A stretch of 64,000 nt of DNA from Streptomyces sp. NBC_00376 (GCF_036077095.1 NZ_CP107960.1:4712001-4776000), one strand, 5' to 3'. Shown: positions 16,876 to 25,802, counted from the first letter of the stretch. Program-made: numbers and translations. The notes: a model not told the origin generated them from the sequence alone.

Positions 16876-16912
16876 ACGCGTATGAGCCGTGTGGCTCGGG
16901 GGCCCTTGCCGC

Positions 16913-19165
16913 TCAGGGGCCCTGCGTGCCGCCGGTCTGACCGCGGTGGCCGCCGCCGTTGTTCCCGCCGATCAGGTTCGGCGGGACAGTGATGCCGGGG
17001 AACGGGTTCTTGCCGCCGGGCTTCTTGCCCCCGGCGCCGGGCCGTCCTTCGTCCCCGCGGTCACGGCCCCTGCCCCTGTCCCGCTCGTCGTGCATAGGCG
17101 GGTCCGGGATGTCGACGGTGTTGAAGGGGGGAGCGGCCACCCCGTTGAGGGCGCCCGTCATCGCGTCACGCCAGATCGGTCCGGGGACCTGTCCGCCGTA
17201 CACCTTGTCCTGGTACACGCCACCGATCGTGATGCGCTCCATCTCGACGCTCTGGGACGGGCTGCCGACCCAGACGGCACCGGACATGTTCGGCGTGTAC
17301 CCGACGAACCAGGCGTTCTTGCGGGCGTCGGTCGTACCGGTCTTGCCCGCGTTGTCGCGGTTCTGGAGCCCCGCCTCCTGGCCGGTACCGGAGTCGACCA
17401 CTCCGCGCAGCAGGGTGTTGATGGTGTCGGCCGTGGTCGGGGACATCGCCTGCGAGCAGGAAGTCTTGGGCACGGGCAGCGAGGTGCCGTCGGCCGTGCT
17501 GACCGACTCCATGGCGATCGGCGTGCAGTACGTACCGCGGTTGGCGAAGGCGGCGTACGCGCTCGCCATCGTCAGCGGCGACAGGCCGTTGGAGCCGAGG
17601 GTCAGGGTCGACGGGTTCTGCGGGAGCTTGGAGCCGTCGCCCTGCACCACGCCGAGCTTGTCGGTCATCTGCGAGACCGGGCACATGCCGATGTCCTGGA
17701 GCATCTGGACGAAGTAGGTGTTGACCGACTTCTCCATCGCCTCCCGCAGCGCGTACGGGCCCTTCTCGGTCTCGCTCTCGTTCTCCAGGTGATACTTCGG
17801 CACCCCGTCGTTGACCCACGGCTTCCCGCAGGAGCGCACCGTGTCCGGGTAGTCCATCTCGTACGGGGACGGATAGACCTGCGTGGCCGGCTTGCCGCCC
17901 TGTATGGCCGCGGCGGCGAGGAAGGGCTTGAACGTCGAACCGGTCGGGAAGCCGTAGTTGGAGCCGCCCATGGACTTGTTGACCGAGTAGTTGTACTGGG
18001 TCTCGTTGGTCCCGAAGCCGTACGGCTTGGACTGGCCCATGCCCATGATCTTGCCGGTGCCCGGCTGGACCAGCGTCACGGCCGTCGCGACCTTGTCCGT
18101 CTTGTAGACGTGGCTCTTGATCGAGGCCTGCACCGACTGCTGGGACTGCGGGTCGAGCGTTGTCCGTATCGTCAGGCCGCCCCGGTTCCAGATCTTGGCC
18201 CGGTCCTCCTTGGTCTTGCCGAAGACCGGGTCGGTGAGGAAGACATGGCGTACGTAGTCGCAGAAGAAGCCGGCGCCGCTGACGGCCGTGATGCAGCCGT
18301 TCTGCGGCTTCTTGACCTTCAGCTTGATCGGGGTCGCCTTCGCCTTCTCGGCCTGGGCCTTCGAGATGTCCCCGACGTCCGCCATGCGCTGGAGCACCAT
18401 GTTGCGGCGCTTGGTGGCCTCGGCCGTGTCGTTGACCGGGTCGTAGCGGCTCGGCGACTGCACGACGCCGGCCAGCAGCGCGGACTCCTCCAGCGTCAGG
18501 TCCTTGGCCGACTTGGAGAAGTAGCGCTGGGAGGCGGCCTCGATGCCGTAGGCCTGCTGCCCGAAGAAGGTGATGTTGAGGTAGTTCTCCAGGATCTTCT
18601 TCTTGCCGAGCTCTTCCTCGACCTGGATCGCGTACTTCAGCTCCTGGACCTTGCGGCCCATCGTCTGCTGGGTGGCCTGCGCGACCTTGTCCGGGTCGTC
18701 GCCCGCCTCCTCGACGAAGACGTTCTTCACGTACTGCTGGGTCAGGGTCGACGCGCCCTCGGTGGTCCCGCCCGTCTGCACATTGCGGTTCAGAGCGCGC
18801 AGGATGCCCTTGAGGTCGATGGCCCCGTGCTCGTAGAACCGGGCGTCCTCGATCGCGACGATCGCCTTCTGCATGTACGGCGAGATGTTCTTCAGCGGGA
18901 CCACCGTGCGGTCGCGCGAGTACACCGAGGCGATCAGCCCGCCCTTGCTGTCCAGGATCGTGGTGCGCTGGCTCAGCGGCGGAGTCTTCAGATTGGCCGG
19001 GATCTCGTCGAACCCCTCGACCGTTCCCTTGGTGGCGAGGCCCAGTGCTCCGGCGGCCGGCAGCGCGATGCCCGCGAGCACGACTCCGGAGAGCGCGGCG
19101 ACACCGAGGAACTTGGCGGCCTGCTGGGTCGTCGAGAGACCCCCGCCCGAGCGCTTCTTTGGCAT
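16913..19165 (-). CDS. Bifunctional class A penicillin-binding protein (PonA-like)
   Basis: The 750-aa product polymerises and crosslinks peptidoglycan at the outer face of the membrane. After a basic N terminus and one membrane helix (residues about 18-42), the glycosyltransferase domain shows catalytic Glu106 in EDARFYEHG and STLTQQYVKN. The transpeptidase domain has Ser410-x-x-Lys413 (GSTFK), SVN at 480-482 and KTG at 608-610. The tail is Gly/Pro/Asp/Arg-rich and lacks a PASTA domain. TAGGCT lies 6 nt before the ATG with no ribosome binding site, suggesting a leaderless mRNA. The position next to wblA matches ponA2 next to whiB4 in mycobacteria. Confidence 0.95.
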   Translation of the reverse strand: MPKKRSGGGLSTTQQAAKFLGVAALSGVVLAGIALPAAGALGLATKGTVEGFDEIPANLKTPPLSQRTTILDSKGGLIASVYSRDRTVVPLKNISPYMQKAIVAIEDARFYEHGAIDLKGILRALNRNVQTGGTTEGASTLTQQYVKNVFVEEAGDDPDKVAQATQQTMGRKVQELKYAIQVEEELGKKKILENYLNITFFGQQAYGIEAASQRYFSKSAKDLTLEESALLAGVVQSPSRYDPVNDTAEATKRRNMVLQRMADVGDISKAQAEKAKATPIKLKVKKPQNGCITAVSGAGFFCDYVRHVFLTDPVFGKTKEDRAKIWNRGGLTIRTTLDPQSQQSVQASIKSHVYKTDKVATAVTLVQPGTGKIMGMGQSKPYGFGTNETQYNYSVNKSMGGSNYGFPTGSTFKPFLAAAAIQGGKPATQVYPSPYEMDYPDTVRSCGKPWVNDGVPKYHLENESETEKGPYALREAMEKSVNTYFVQMLQDIGMCPVSQMTDKLGVVQGDGSKLPQNPSTLTLGSNGLSPLTMASAYAAFANRGTYCTPIAMESVSTADGTSLPVPKTSCSQAMSPTTADTINTLLRGVVDSGTGQEAGLQNRDNAGKTGTTDARKNAWFVGYTPNMSGAVWVGSPSQSVEMERITIGGVYQDKVYGGQVPGPIWRDAMTGALNGVAAPPFNTVDIPDPPMHDERDRGRGRDRGDEGRPGAGGKKPGGKNPFPGITVPPNLIGGNNGGGHRGQTGGTQGP

Positions 19166-19177
19166 GGGGGCAGCCTA

Positions 19178-19551
19178 CGTTCTCATTCGCCGGACACACG
19201 TATATGCCTTGGCCTAAGCTGCTCTCAACTGTCACAGCAGTCCGGTTCCGCATCAACCCCCGTGCAAGTCCCGGCCACGACCGCAGGCGCTCCCGAATTC
19301 GCCTCGTTGGTCATTGAACGTCCGTTGTGATCCAGGTGATCTGTCCCGATTCTGGCGGGATGGTCGCGTATGCCCTCGCCTCACTCCCCTGGGTGATCTG
19401 CCGCATACGCATAGTCCGTTCGGGCCATTCAAGATTGGGCCCGAAGGGGGTGTTGTGCTGTCGCCACCTTCCGTAACGTCCTCAACTGGCAGCGGTGAAT
19501 ATGCCGCTGTCGCCGTGGGGGAGCCTCGATTCGGGAGAGGACGGCGCCGTG
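19178..19551 (+). promoter_or_regulatory. Long wblA upstream region
   Basis: About 370 bp without a gene separate the PBP and wblA starts. It contains TGGCGGGATG (19353-19362), one mismatch from the AdpA consensus TGGCSNGWWY, and a hairpin TTCGGGCC/GGCCCGAA (19419-19426/19438-19445). AdpA control of wblA is reported in S. coelicolor, so this is a reasonable place for its site, but a one-mismatch match is weak evidence. Confidence 0.4.
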
Positions 19552-19902
19552 ATGGGCTGGGTAACCGACTGGAGTGCGCAGGCAGCCTGCCGCACTACCG
19601 ATCCGGATGAACTGTTCGTACAAGGGGCAGCGCAGAACAGGGCCAAGGCGGTGTGCACCGGATGCCCGGTGCGGACCGAGTGCCTGGCCGATGCGCTGGA
19701 CAATCGCGTCGAGTTCGGCGTGTGGGGCGGAATGACCGAACGGGAGCGCCGCGCACTGCTGCGCAGGCGACCGACCGTCACGTCCTGGCGCCGGCTGCTG
19801 GAGACCGCACGCAGCGAGTACGAGCAGTCGACGGGCATCCTGCCCGTCGCGATCGGACTGGACGACGACGAACTGCACGAGAGGTACGCCGCAGTGGGAT
19901 AG
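19552..19902 (+). CDS. wblA: WblA, WhiB-like iron-sulfur regulator
   Basis: This 116-aa protein is a WhiB-like regulator with four Fe-S cysteines Cys13, Cys35, Cys38 and Cys44 (AACR, VCTGCP, TEC), the GVWGG turn at residues 56-60 and the basic RRALLRRRPT segment for DNA binding. The sequence is near-identical, from memory, to S. coelicolor WblA, required for aerial hyphae maturation and known as a repressor of antibiotic production; the mycobacterial counterpart is the redox sensor WhiB4. GTG at 19549 is an alternative start with better spacing from GAGAGG. Its end nearly meets the ArsA-like gene on the other strand. Confidence 0.95.
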   Translation: MGWVTDWSAQAACRTTDPDELFVQGAAQNRAKAVCTGCPVRTECLADALDNRVEFGVWGGMTERERRALLRRRPTVTSWRRLLETARSEYEQSTGILPVAIGLDDDELHERYAAVG

Positions 19903-19916
19903 GACCGGCGGGTTGT

Positions 19917-21380
19917 TCACGCAGCTCCGGCCGGGGCGGAACCGGTCGCGAGCCGGTCTCCGACGGCCCTGAGCCCTTCGAGATCGTGTACATCACCGGG
20001 CAGCGCGGCCACTTCGGTCACGGCGACCTCGGGGTGCAGTGCGGTGAAGCGGTCACGTGTGTGCTGCTCGCGCGCGACCACCTGCATCCGTTCGGCATGC
20101 AGCCGCAACAGACCTGCGGTCAGCTCCTCGACGGAAGCGGTCCCGGACGTATCGGGAGCGGGTGGATCGGGAACGTGTCCCGGCGTCGGCTCGCGGTCTT
20201 CGGTGTCCTCGCACTCGTACTCGGAGTTGTCGGGCGGGGGAACGGCCTCGGGAGAGGTGGCCGACCGGTCGGTCCGGTCACGAAGTCCAGCCTTCCCGGC
20301 CGTCTGATCCACAATGCCGACCCCGTCAAGATTTTCTGCGGCGACCAGGGCGTGCTCGGCGGAGAGCCGGGCGGCATCGCTGCCATGGACCCGGTTGAGC
20401 ACCAGGCCGGCCAGCGGCATGTCCTCCGCGGCCAGCCGTTCCACGAAGTACGCCGCCTCGCGCAGCGCGTCCCGCTCCGGCGTCGCGACGACGAGGAACG
20501 CCGTGCCGGGTGCCTGCAGCAGCTTGTACGTGGCGTCGGCCCGGGTGCGGAATCCGCCGAACATGGTGTCCATCGCCGCGACGAAGGTCTGTACATCGCG
20601 CAGGAACTGACCGCCGAGCAGTTTGCCGAGCGTTCCGGTCATCATCGACATGCCGACGTTCAGGAACTTCATCCCGGCCCGGCCGCCCATCTTCGCCGGG
20701 GCCATCAGCAGCTTGATGAACTTTCCGTCCAGGAAGGAACCGAGCCGCTTCGGCGCGTCCAGGAAGTCCAGCGCGGAGCGCGACGGAGGGGTGTCGACGA
20801 TGATCAGGTCCCACTCGTCGCGTGCGCGCAGCTGCCCGAGTTTCTCCATCGCCATGTACTCCTGCGTGCCCGCGAAACCGGCCGACAGGGACTGGTAGAA
20901 GGGGTTCTCCAGGATCGCGCGAGCCCGCTCGGCGTCCGCGTGCGCCTCGACGATCTCGTCGAAGGTCCGCTTCATGTCGAGCATCATGGCGTGCAGTTCC
21001 CCGGCGCCCTCGCCGTCGATGCCCGGCACCCGGCGCGGGACGTTGTCCAGCGAGTCGATGCCCATGGACTGGGCGAGTCTGCGGGCCGGGTCGATGGTGA
21101 GGACGACGACCTTGCGGCCGCGCTCGGCCGCCCGTACGCCCAGTGCTGCCGCGGTGGTGGTCTTGCCGACGCCGCCCGAACCGCAGCAGACGACGATCCG
21201 GATGTCCGGATCGTCGAGCAGTGCGTCGGTGTCCAGCGCGGGGGCCGGTTCGGGGTAGGGGGAATCGACCGCGTCCGCCGACGCGTCCGTCGAGCCGGCC
21301 GTGTCCACCGACGCGGCCGAGCCCACTGACGCGGCCGTGTCCGTTCTTGCGGTCGTGGCCGCGTCCGTGCGCTGTGTCAT
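19917..21380 (-). CDS. ArsA/Get3-family ATPase (downstream copy)
   Basis: The 487-aa protein has Walker A GSGGVGKTTT (residues 67-76), VVLTIDPARRLAQSMG (switch region), IIVDTPPSRSALDFLD and LVVATPERDALREAAYF. Unlike ArsA of arsenic pumps it has one ATPase domain and lacks the metalloid-binding cysteines. An Ala/Thr/Ser/Asp-rich repeat tail precedes the ATPase, and an acidic, proline-rich insert (PPPDNSEYECEDTED) interrupts the C-terminal part. With the upstream copy it forms an operon through an ATGA overlap; the mycobacterial pair is Rv3679-Rv3680. A role in membrane-protein targeting or small-molecule handling has been proposed; the substrate is not evident. Confidence 0.9.
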   Translation of the reverse strand: MTQRTDAATTARTDTAASVGSAASVDTAGSTDASADAVDSPYPEPAPALDTDALLDDPDIRIVVCCGSGGVGKTTTAAALGVRAAERGRKVVVLTIDPARRLAQSMGIDSLDNVPRRVPGIDGEGAGELHAMMLDMKRTFDEIVEAHADAERARAILENPFYQSLSAGFAGTQEYMAMEKLGQLRARDEWDLIIVDTPPSRSALDFLDAPKRLGSFLDGKFIKLLMAPAKMGGRAGMKFLNVGMSMMTGTLGKLLGGQFLRDVQTFVAAMDTMFGGFRTRADATYKLLQAPGTAFLVVATPERDALREAAYFVERLAAEDMPLAGLVLNRVHGSDAARLSAEHALVAAENLDGVGIVDQTAGKAGLRDRTDRSATSPEAVPPPDNSEYECEDTEDREPTPGHVPDPPAPDTSGTASVEELTAGLLRLHAERMQVVAREQHTRDRFTALHPEVAVTEVAALPGDVHDLEGLRAVGDRLATGSAPAGAA

Positions 21381-22387
21381 GCACCCACCCCTTGTCCCGC
21401 CCCTTGTCCCGCCCCTTCGTCCCCCGCTTCGCCCACGCCCTGCTTGCGCAGCTCGGTCGCCAGGTCGTAGAGACCGGCCGGGTCCATTCCCTCGCCGATC
21501 AGCGGGAGTTCGTACCCGGGAAGCTCCAGTCCGGCGAGCACGGCGCGCTGTTCACGCTCCAGTTCGACCCGCTGGGCGTGCTCGGCCGCCTGCTCGACCA
21601 GCGGGCGCACGAGCCCTGCGGAGCCGGTCACTCCCGCCCGGGTCAGCGCCTTGGCGATCTCCTTGCGGCGGCCGCCCGCGGCGGTGCGCAGGGTGTCCTC
21701 GTCCAGCAGATGGGGCCGCACCATGTTCACGATGACCCGGCCCACCGGAAGTTCGGCGGCGCGCAGCTCGGCGATGCCGTCCGCGGTCTCCTGGACCGGC
21801 ATCTCCTCCAGCAGCGTCACCAGATGAACCGCGGTCTCGGGGGACTTCAGCACCCGCATCACGGCCTGCGCCTGATTGTGTATCGGGCCGATCCTGGCCA
21901 GCCCCGCCACCTCGTCGTTCACGTTGAGGAAGCGCGTGATGCGCCCGGTGGGCGGGGCATCCATGATCACGTAGTCGTAGACGTACCGGTTCTGCTTGTC
22001 CTTGCGGCGTACGGCTTCGCAGGCCTTGCCGGTCAGCAGCACGTCCCGCACACCGGGCGCGATCGTGGTGGCGAAGTCGATCGCGCCGAGCTTCTTGAGC
22101 GCCCGGCCCGCGCTGCCCAGCTTGTAGAACATCTGGAGGTAGTCGAGCAGGGCGCGCTCGGCGTCGATCGCGAGGGCGTACACCTCGCCGCCGCCCGGCG
22201 CGACGGCGATCTTGCGCTCCTCGTACGGAAGGGACTCCGTCTCGAAGAGCTGGGCGATGCCCTGCCTGCCCTCGACCTCCACGAGAAGGGTGCGCCTGCC
22301 CTCGGTCGCGAGGGCGAGCGCGAGGGCGGCGGCAACCGTGGTCTTACCGGTACCGCCCTTGCCGCTGACGACCTGGAACCTGCTCAC
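21377..22387 (-). CDS. ArsA/Get3-family ATPase (upstream copy)
   Basis: This 336-aa P-loop ATPase begins MSRFQVVSGKGGTGKTTVAA, with Walker A at residues 9-17, followed by LLVEVEGRQGIAQLF, VIMDAPPTGRITRFL and NMVRPHLLDEDTL. Its switch and C-terminal regions differ from those of the partner copy, so the two probably form a heterodimer rather than redundant homodimers (inference). The tail has GAGQGAGQGVGA repeats. TAGGCT lies 7 nt before the GTG, suggesting a leaderless start. It is divergent from the DUF4177 gene. Confidence 0.9.
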   Translation of the reverse strand: MSRFQVVSGKGGTGKTTVAAALALALATEGRRTLLVEVEGRQGIAQLFETESLPYEERKIAVAPGGGEVYALAIDAERALLDYLQMFYKLGSAGRALKKLGAIDFATTIAPGVRDVLLTGKACEAVRRKDKQNRYVYDYVIMDAPPTGRITRFLNVNDEVAGLARIGPIHNQAQAVMRVLKSPETAVHLVTLLEEMPVQETADGIAELRAAELPVGRVIVNMVRPHLLDEDTLRTAAGGRRKEIAKALTRAGVTGSAGLVRPLVEQAAEHAQRVELEREQRAVLAGLELPGYELPLIGEGMDPAGLYDLATELRKQGVGEAGDEGAGQGAGQGVGA

Positions 22388-22470
22388 GTATTCGAGCCTA
22401 ACCAGTCACACCGCAGGCTACGCACGAGGCTGCGCGTGCCAGGGATTACACAGGCGTTACAGTCGGGCCC

Positions 22471-22629
22471 ATGACCAAGTGGGAATACGCGACCGTGCCC
22501 CTTCTCGTGCACGCGACCAAGCAGATTCTGGACACCTGGGGCGAGGACGGCTGGGAGCTGGTCCAGGTCGTTCCCGGCCCGAACAACCCCGAGCAGCTCG
22601 TGGCCTACCTGAAGCGGGAGAAGGCGTAG
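22471..22629 (+). CDS. DUF4177-like small protein
   Basis: The 52-aa product starts MTKWEYATVPLLVHATKQIL, contains DTWGEDGWELVQVVPG and ends VAYLKREKA, the compact pattern of DUF4177 proteins. The function is unknown. TACAGT lies 7 nt before the ATG and no ribosome binding site is seen, pointing to a leaderless mRNA. Its TAG overlaps the next gene by one base (TAGTG), so the two are co-translated. Confidence 0.88.
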   Translation: MTKWEYATVPLLVHATKQILDTWGEDGWELVQVVPGPNNPEQLVAYLKREKA

Positions 22630-23099
22630 TGGCGGGCGCGATCGAGGCGAAGCTCGCCGAGCTCGGGCTGACGCTGCCGGACGTCGTGCCGCCGCTGGCC
22701 TCGTACCAGCCGGCCGTGCAGTCCGGGGTGTACGTGTACACCTCGGGCCAGCTGCCGATGGTGGACGGCAAGCTCGCGGTCACCGGCAAGGTCGGCGCGG
22801 AGGTCACGCCCGACGAGGCCAAGGAGCTGGCGAAGACCTGCGCGCTCAACGCGCTGGCCGCCGTGAAGTCCGTCGCGGGCGACCTGGACCGGATCGCGCG
22901 TGTGGTGAAGGTCGTGGGCTTCGTCGCCTCGGCGTCCGACTTCACCGGGCAGCCCGCCGTGATCAACGGCGCCAGCGAGCTGCTGGGCGCGGTGCTCGGC
23001 GACAAGGGCGTGCACGCGCGCAGCGCGGTGGGCGTCGCGGTGCTGCCGCTGGACGCGCCGGTCGAGGTCGAGGTCCAGGTCGAGCTGGCCGGGGCCTGA
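22629..23099 (+). CDS. RidA/YjgF-family protein
   Basis: The 156-aa product belongs to the RidA (reactive intermediate deaminase) superfamily: ASYQPAVQSGVYVYTSGQLPM, GKVGAEVTPDEAKELAKTCALNAL, RVVKVVGFVASASDF and ARSAVGVAVLPLDAPVEVEVQV. The usual catalytic Arg is present in ARSAVGV. Canonical members hydrolyse 2-aminoacrylate imines; this longer actinobacterial branch may act on other substrates. The GTG overlaps the DUF4177 stop. The same gene order is known next to crp in mycobacteria. Confidence 0.93.
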   Translation: MAGAIEAKLAELGLTLPDVVPPLASYQPAVQSGVYVYTSGQLPMVDGKLAVTGKVGAEVTPDEAKELAKTCALNALAAVKSVAGDLDRIARVVKVVGFVASASDFTGQPAVINGASELLGAVLGDKGVHARSAVGVAVLPLDAPVEVEVQVELAGA

Positions 23100-23116
23100 G
23101 CCGTACGTTCCCTTCA

Positions 23117-23150
23117 TTTCCTTCTTGATCCCGTTTCCTTCTTGATCCCG
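23117..23150 (+). repeat. 17-bp perfect tandem duplication
   Basis: TTTCCTTCTTGATCCCG occurs twice back to back, the second copy running into the terminator stem. It lies just after the RidA stop. Confidence 0.9.
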
Positions 23151-23176
23151 CCCGGTCGCGACTACCGGGCGGGATC
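23144..23176 (+). terminator. Hairpin terminator after ridA
   Basis: GATCCCGCCCGGT pairs with ACCGGGCGGGATC around loop CGCGACT. It follows the DUF4177-RidA operon. Confidence 0.8.
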
Positions 23177-23267
23177 ATCTGTGTGCACGGGTGTGCAGGC
23201 ATGCACGGGGCGTGTACGGATCACTGCACCTCTCGAACATCGGCGCGGTTCCGGATAGCCTCCGGCC

Positions 23268-24230
23268 ATGTCCAATGGTCAGTGGTACCCACCGGAATGG
23301 CCCGACCGGATCCGGGCACTTGCCGCAGGTGAACTGAGCGCCGCGACCCCGAAGCGGGCCGCCACCGTGATGCTGCTCCGGGATTCCGCCGCTGACACCG
23401 AGGGCGGTCCCGCCGTCCACATGCTGCGCCGCCGGACCTCGATGGCTTTTGCCGGCGGGGCGTACGCCTATCCGGGTGGCGGGGTCGACCCGCGCGACGA
23501 CGACCGGCTCGTCGGCTGGGCCGGGCCCGCGCTGGAGAGCTGGGCCGAGCGGCTCGGCGTCGGGACTCCGGCCGAGGCCCAGGCCATCGTCTGCGCGGCG
23601 GTCCGGGAGACGTACGAGGAGGCCGGCGTCCTGCTCGCGGGGCCGAGCGCCGACACGGTGGTCAGTGACATCACCGGTGCCGACTGGGAGGCCGACCGCG
23701 AGGCACTGGTCGCCCGGGAGCTGTCCTTCGCCGAGTTCCTGGACCGGCGAGGTCTGGTGCTGCGTTCGGACCTGCTGGGCGCGTGGGCGCGCTGGATCAC
23801 GCCCGAGTTCGAGCCCCGCCGCTACGACACCTGGTTCTTCGTCGCCGCGCTCCCCGAGGGCCAGCGCACCCGCAACGCCTCCACGGAGGCCGACCGGACG
23901 GTATGGATCCGGCCCGGCGAGGCGGCCGACGGATACGACCGGGGCGAGCTGCTGATGATGCCGCCGACCGTGTCGACGCTGCGGGCGCTGAGGCCGTACG
24001 GGACGGCCGCCGAGGCCCTGAAGGCGGCGGATTCCCAGGACCTCACGCCGGTGCTGGCACAGGCGAGGCTGGAGGGCGGCGAGTTGGTACTGAGCTGGCC
24101 GGGACACGACGAGTTCACCAAGCGCATCCCGGGCGGGCCGACCGGTGGCGGTCCCGGTCGCGGCGCCGGTGAGAGTCCCGGTGGCGGCGCCGGCGAGGGT
24201 CCCGGTGGAGCGGGAGGCGAATCCGTATGA
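23268..24230 (+). CDS. Nudix hydrolase (NUDT19-like long type)
   Basis: The 320-aa product has a Nudix box split by an insertion: GGAYAYPGGGVDPRDDD, then AIVCAAVRETYEEAGVLL, giving the REx2EE metal site. Length and WITPEFEPRRYDTWFF resemble the NUDT19/RP2-like coenzyme A or nucleoside diphosphate hydrolase branch. The last 30 residues are Gly/Pro repeats of the GAGESPGGG type. TAGCCT lies 6 nt before the ATG without a ribosome binding site, so it is probably leaderless. Its stop overlaps the MBL hydrolase start in ATGA. Confidence 0.9.
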   Translation: MSNGQWYPPEWPDRIRALAAGELSAATPKRAATVMLLRDSAADTEGGPAVHMLRRRTSMAFAGGAYAYPGGGVDPRDDDRLVGWAGPALESWAERLGVGTPAEAQAIVCAAVRETYEEAGVLLAGPSADTVVSDITGADWEADREALVARELSFAEFLDRRGLVLRSDLLGAWARWITPEFEPRRYDTWFFVAALPEGQRTRNASTEADRTVWIRPGEAADGYDRGELLMMPPTVSTLRALRPYGTAAEALKAADSQDLTPVLAQARLEGGELVLSWPGHDEFTKRIPGGPTGGGPGRGAGESPGGGAGEGPGGAGGESV

Positions 24231-25057
24231 GCAATGCGGCAGCGCTGCCCGGACAGCCGCGAGGCACGGTCCTGTCCGGCCCCGCCACGGCCCGCGCCGT
24301 CAACGTCCTCGCCCCCAACGCCTCGCCGATGACGCTGGACGGCACCAACACCTGGATCGTCGCCGAGCCCGGCTCCGATCTCGCGGTCGTCATCGACCCG
24401 GGCCCGCTGGACGACATACATCTGCGGGCCGTCATGGACACCGCCGAGCGGGCCGGCCGCCGGATCGCGCTCACGCTCCTGACCCACGGGCACCCCGACC
24501 ACGCGGAGGGCGCGGCCCGGTTCGCCGAGCTGACCCGTACGAAGGTACGTGCCCTGGACCCGGCGCTGCGGCTGGGCGACGAGGGTCTGACCGCGGGCGA
24601 TGTGATCACCACCGGCGGCCTGGAACTCCGGGTCGTGCCGACCCCGGGGCACACCGCGGACTCGCTCTCCTTCCATCTGCCCGCCGACCGGGCGGTGCTG
24701 ACGGGGGACACGATCCTCGGGCGCGGCACCACGGTCGTCGCGCACCCGGACGGGCGGCTCGGCGACTACCTCGACTCGTTGCGGAGGCTGCGCTCGTTGA
24801 CCGTCGACGACGGCGTGCACACGGTGCTGCCGGGGCACGGTCCGGTGCTGGACGACGCGCAGGGCGCGGTCGAGTTCTACCTCGCGCACCGGGCGCACCG
24901 GCTGGCCCAGGTGGAGACGGCGGTCGAGGCCGGGTACCGGACGGCTTCGGAGGTGGTGGCTCAGGTGTACGCGGACGTGGACCGGTCCCTGTGGCCCGCC
25001 GCGGAACTCTCGGTGCTGGCCCAGCTGGAGTACCTGGGCGAGCACGGGCTGATCTGA
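24227..25057 (+). CDS. Metallo-beta-lactamase fold hydrolase (LACTB2-like)
   Basis: The 276-aa protein has the zinc motif THGHPDH (His87, His89, Asp91, His92), PTPGHTADSLSF, VLTGDTILGRGT and LPGHGPV, then a C-terminal winged helix-like domain (SVLAQLEYLGEHGLI). LACTB2-type enzymes act on RNA or on thioester/ester substrates, so the substrate is open. It overlaps the Nudix gene by 4 bp, and the pair forms one transcription unit ending at a hairpin. In mycobacteria the orthologue Rv3677c sits beside crp as here. Confidence 0.9.
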   Translation: MSNAAALPGQPRGTVLSGPATARAVNVLAPNASPMTLDGTNTWIVAEPGSDLAVVIDPGPLDDIHLRAVMDTAERAGRRIALTLLTHGHPDHAEGAARFAELTRTKVRALDPALRLGDEGLTAGDVITTGGLELRVVPTPGHTADSLSFHLPADRAVLTGDTILGRGTTVVAHPDGRLGDYLDSLRRLRSLTVDDGVHTVLPGHGPVLDDAQGAVEFYLAHRAHRLAQVETAVEAGYRTASEVVAQVYADVDRSLWPAAELSVLAQLEYLGEHGLI

Positions 25058-25073
25058 CCTGCGGCGGAACGCG

Positions 25074-25103
25074 GGAAGGCCCCACCGGGCGGCGGGGCCT
25101 TCC
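25074..25103. terminator. Hairpin between MBL hydrolase and crp
   Basis: GGAAGGCCCC pairs with GGGGCCTTCC, with a short inner CCG/CGG pairing. It separates the two convergent genes. Confidence 0.8.
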
Positions 25104-25127
25104 ACGTCGTGCGGAGGAGGGGTCCGG

Positions 25128-25802
25128 CTAGCGGGACCGCTTCGCCAGGCGCTCCACGTCCAGCAGGATGACGGCGCGCGCCTCGAGGCGCAGCCAGCCA
25201 CGTCCGGCGAAGTCGGCGAGCGCCTTGTTGACCGTCTCGCGGGAGGCGCCGACCAGCTGGGCCAGCTCTTCCTGGGTCAGGTCGTGGACGACGTGGATGC
25301 CTTCCTCCGACTGGACGCCGAAGCGGCGCGACAGGTCGAGGAGGGCGCGGGCGACGCGGCCCGGCACGTCGGAGAAGACCAGGTCGGACATCTGGTCGTT
25401 GGTCTTGCGCAGGCGGCGGGCGACGGCGCGCAGCAGGGCCGTGGCCACCTCGGGGCGGGCGTTCAGCCAGGGCTGGAGGTCGCCGTGGCCGAGGCCGAGG
25501 AGCTTGACCTCGGTCAGCGCGGTCGCGGTCGCGGTGCGGGGGCCCGGGTCGAAGAGCGACAGCTCACCGATCAGCTCGCCGGGGCCGAGGACCGCCAGCA
25601 TGTTCTCGCGCCCGTCGGGGGAGGTGCGGTGGAGCTTCACCTTGCCCTCGGTGACCACGTAGAGGCGGTCGCCCGGGTCGCCCTCGTGGAAGAGCGCGTC
25701 GCCGCGTGCGAGGGTCACCTCACTCATCGAGGCGCGGAGCTCCGCGGCCTGCTCATCATCGAGCGCCGCGAAAAGCGGGGCGCGCCGCAGAACGTCGTCC
25801 AC
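25128..25802 (-). CDS. crp: Crp-family cyclic nucleotide-binding regulator
   Basis: The 224-aa product has a cNMP-binding beta roll (GDALFHEGDPGDRLYVVTEGKVKLHR and GELIGELSLFDPGPRTATATALT) and a C-terminal winged helix (LTQEELAQLVGASRETVNKALADFAGRGWL). The phosphate-binding GELS..PRTATA pattern is preserved, so cAMP binding is expected. It corresponds to Crp of S. coelicolor, which is needed for germination and is a global regulator of secondary metabolism. AAGGAG lies upstream of the GTG. A Crp-like inverted repeat upstream suggests autoregulation and control of the divergent nth. Confidence 0.95.
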   Translation of the reverse strand: MDDVLRRAPLFAALDDEQAAELRASMSEVTLARGDALFHEGDPGDRLYVVTEGKVKLHRTSPDGRENMLAVLGPGELIGELSLFDPGPRTATATALTEVKLLGLGHGDLQPWLNARPEVATALLRAVARRLRKTNDQMSDLVFSDVPGRVARALLDLSRRFGVQSEEGIHVVHDLTQEELAQLVGASRETVNKALADFAGRGWLRLEARAVILLDVERLAKRSR

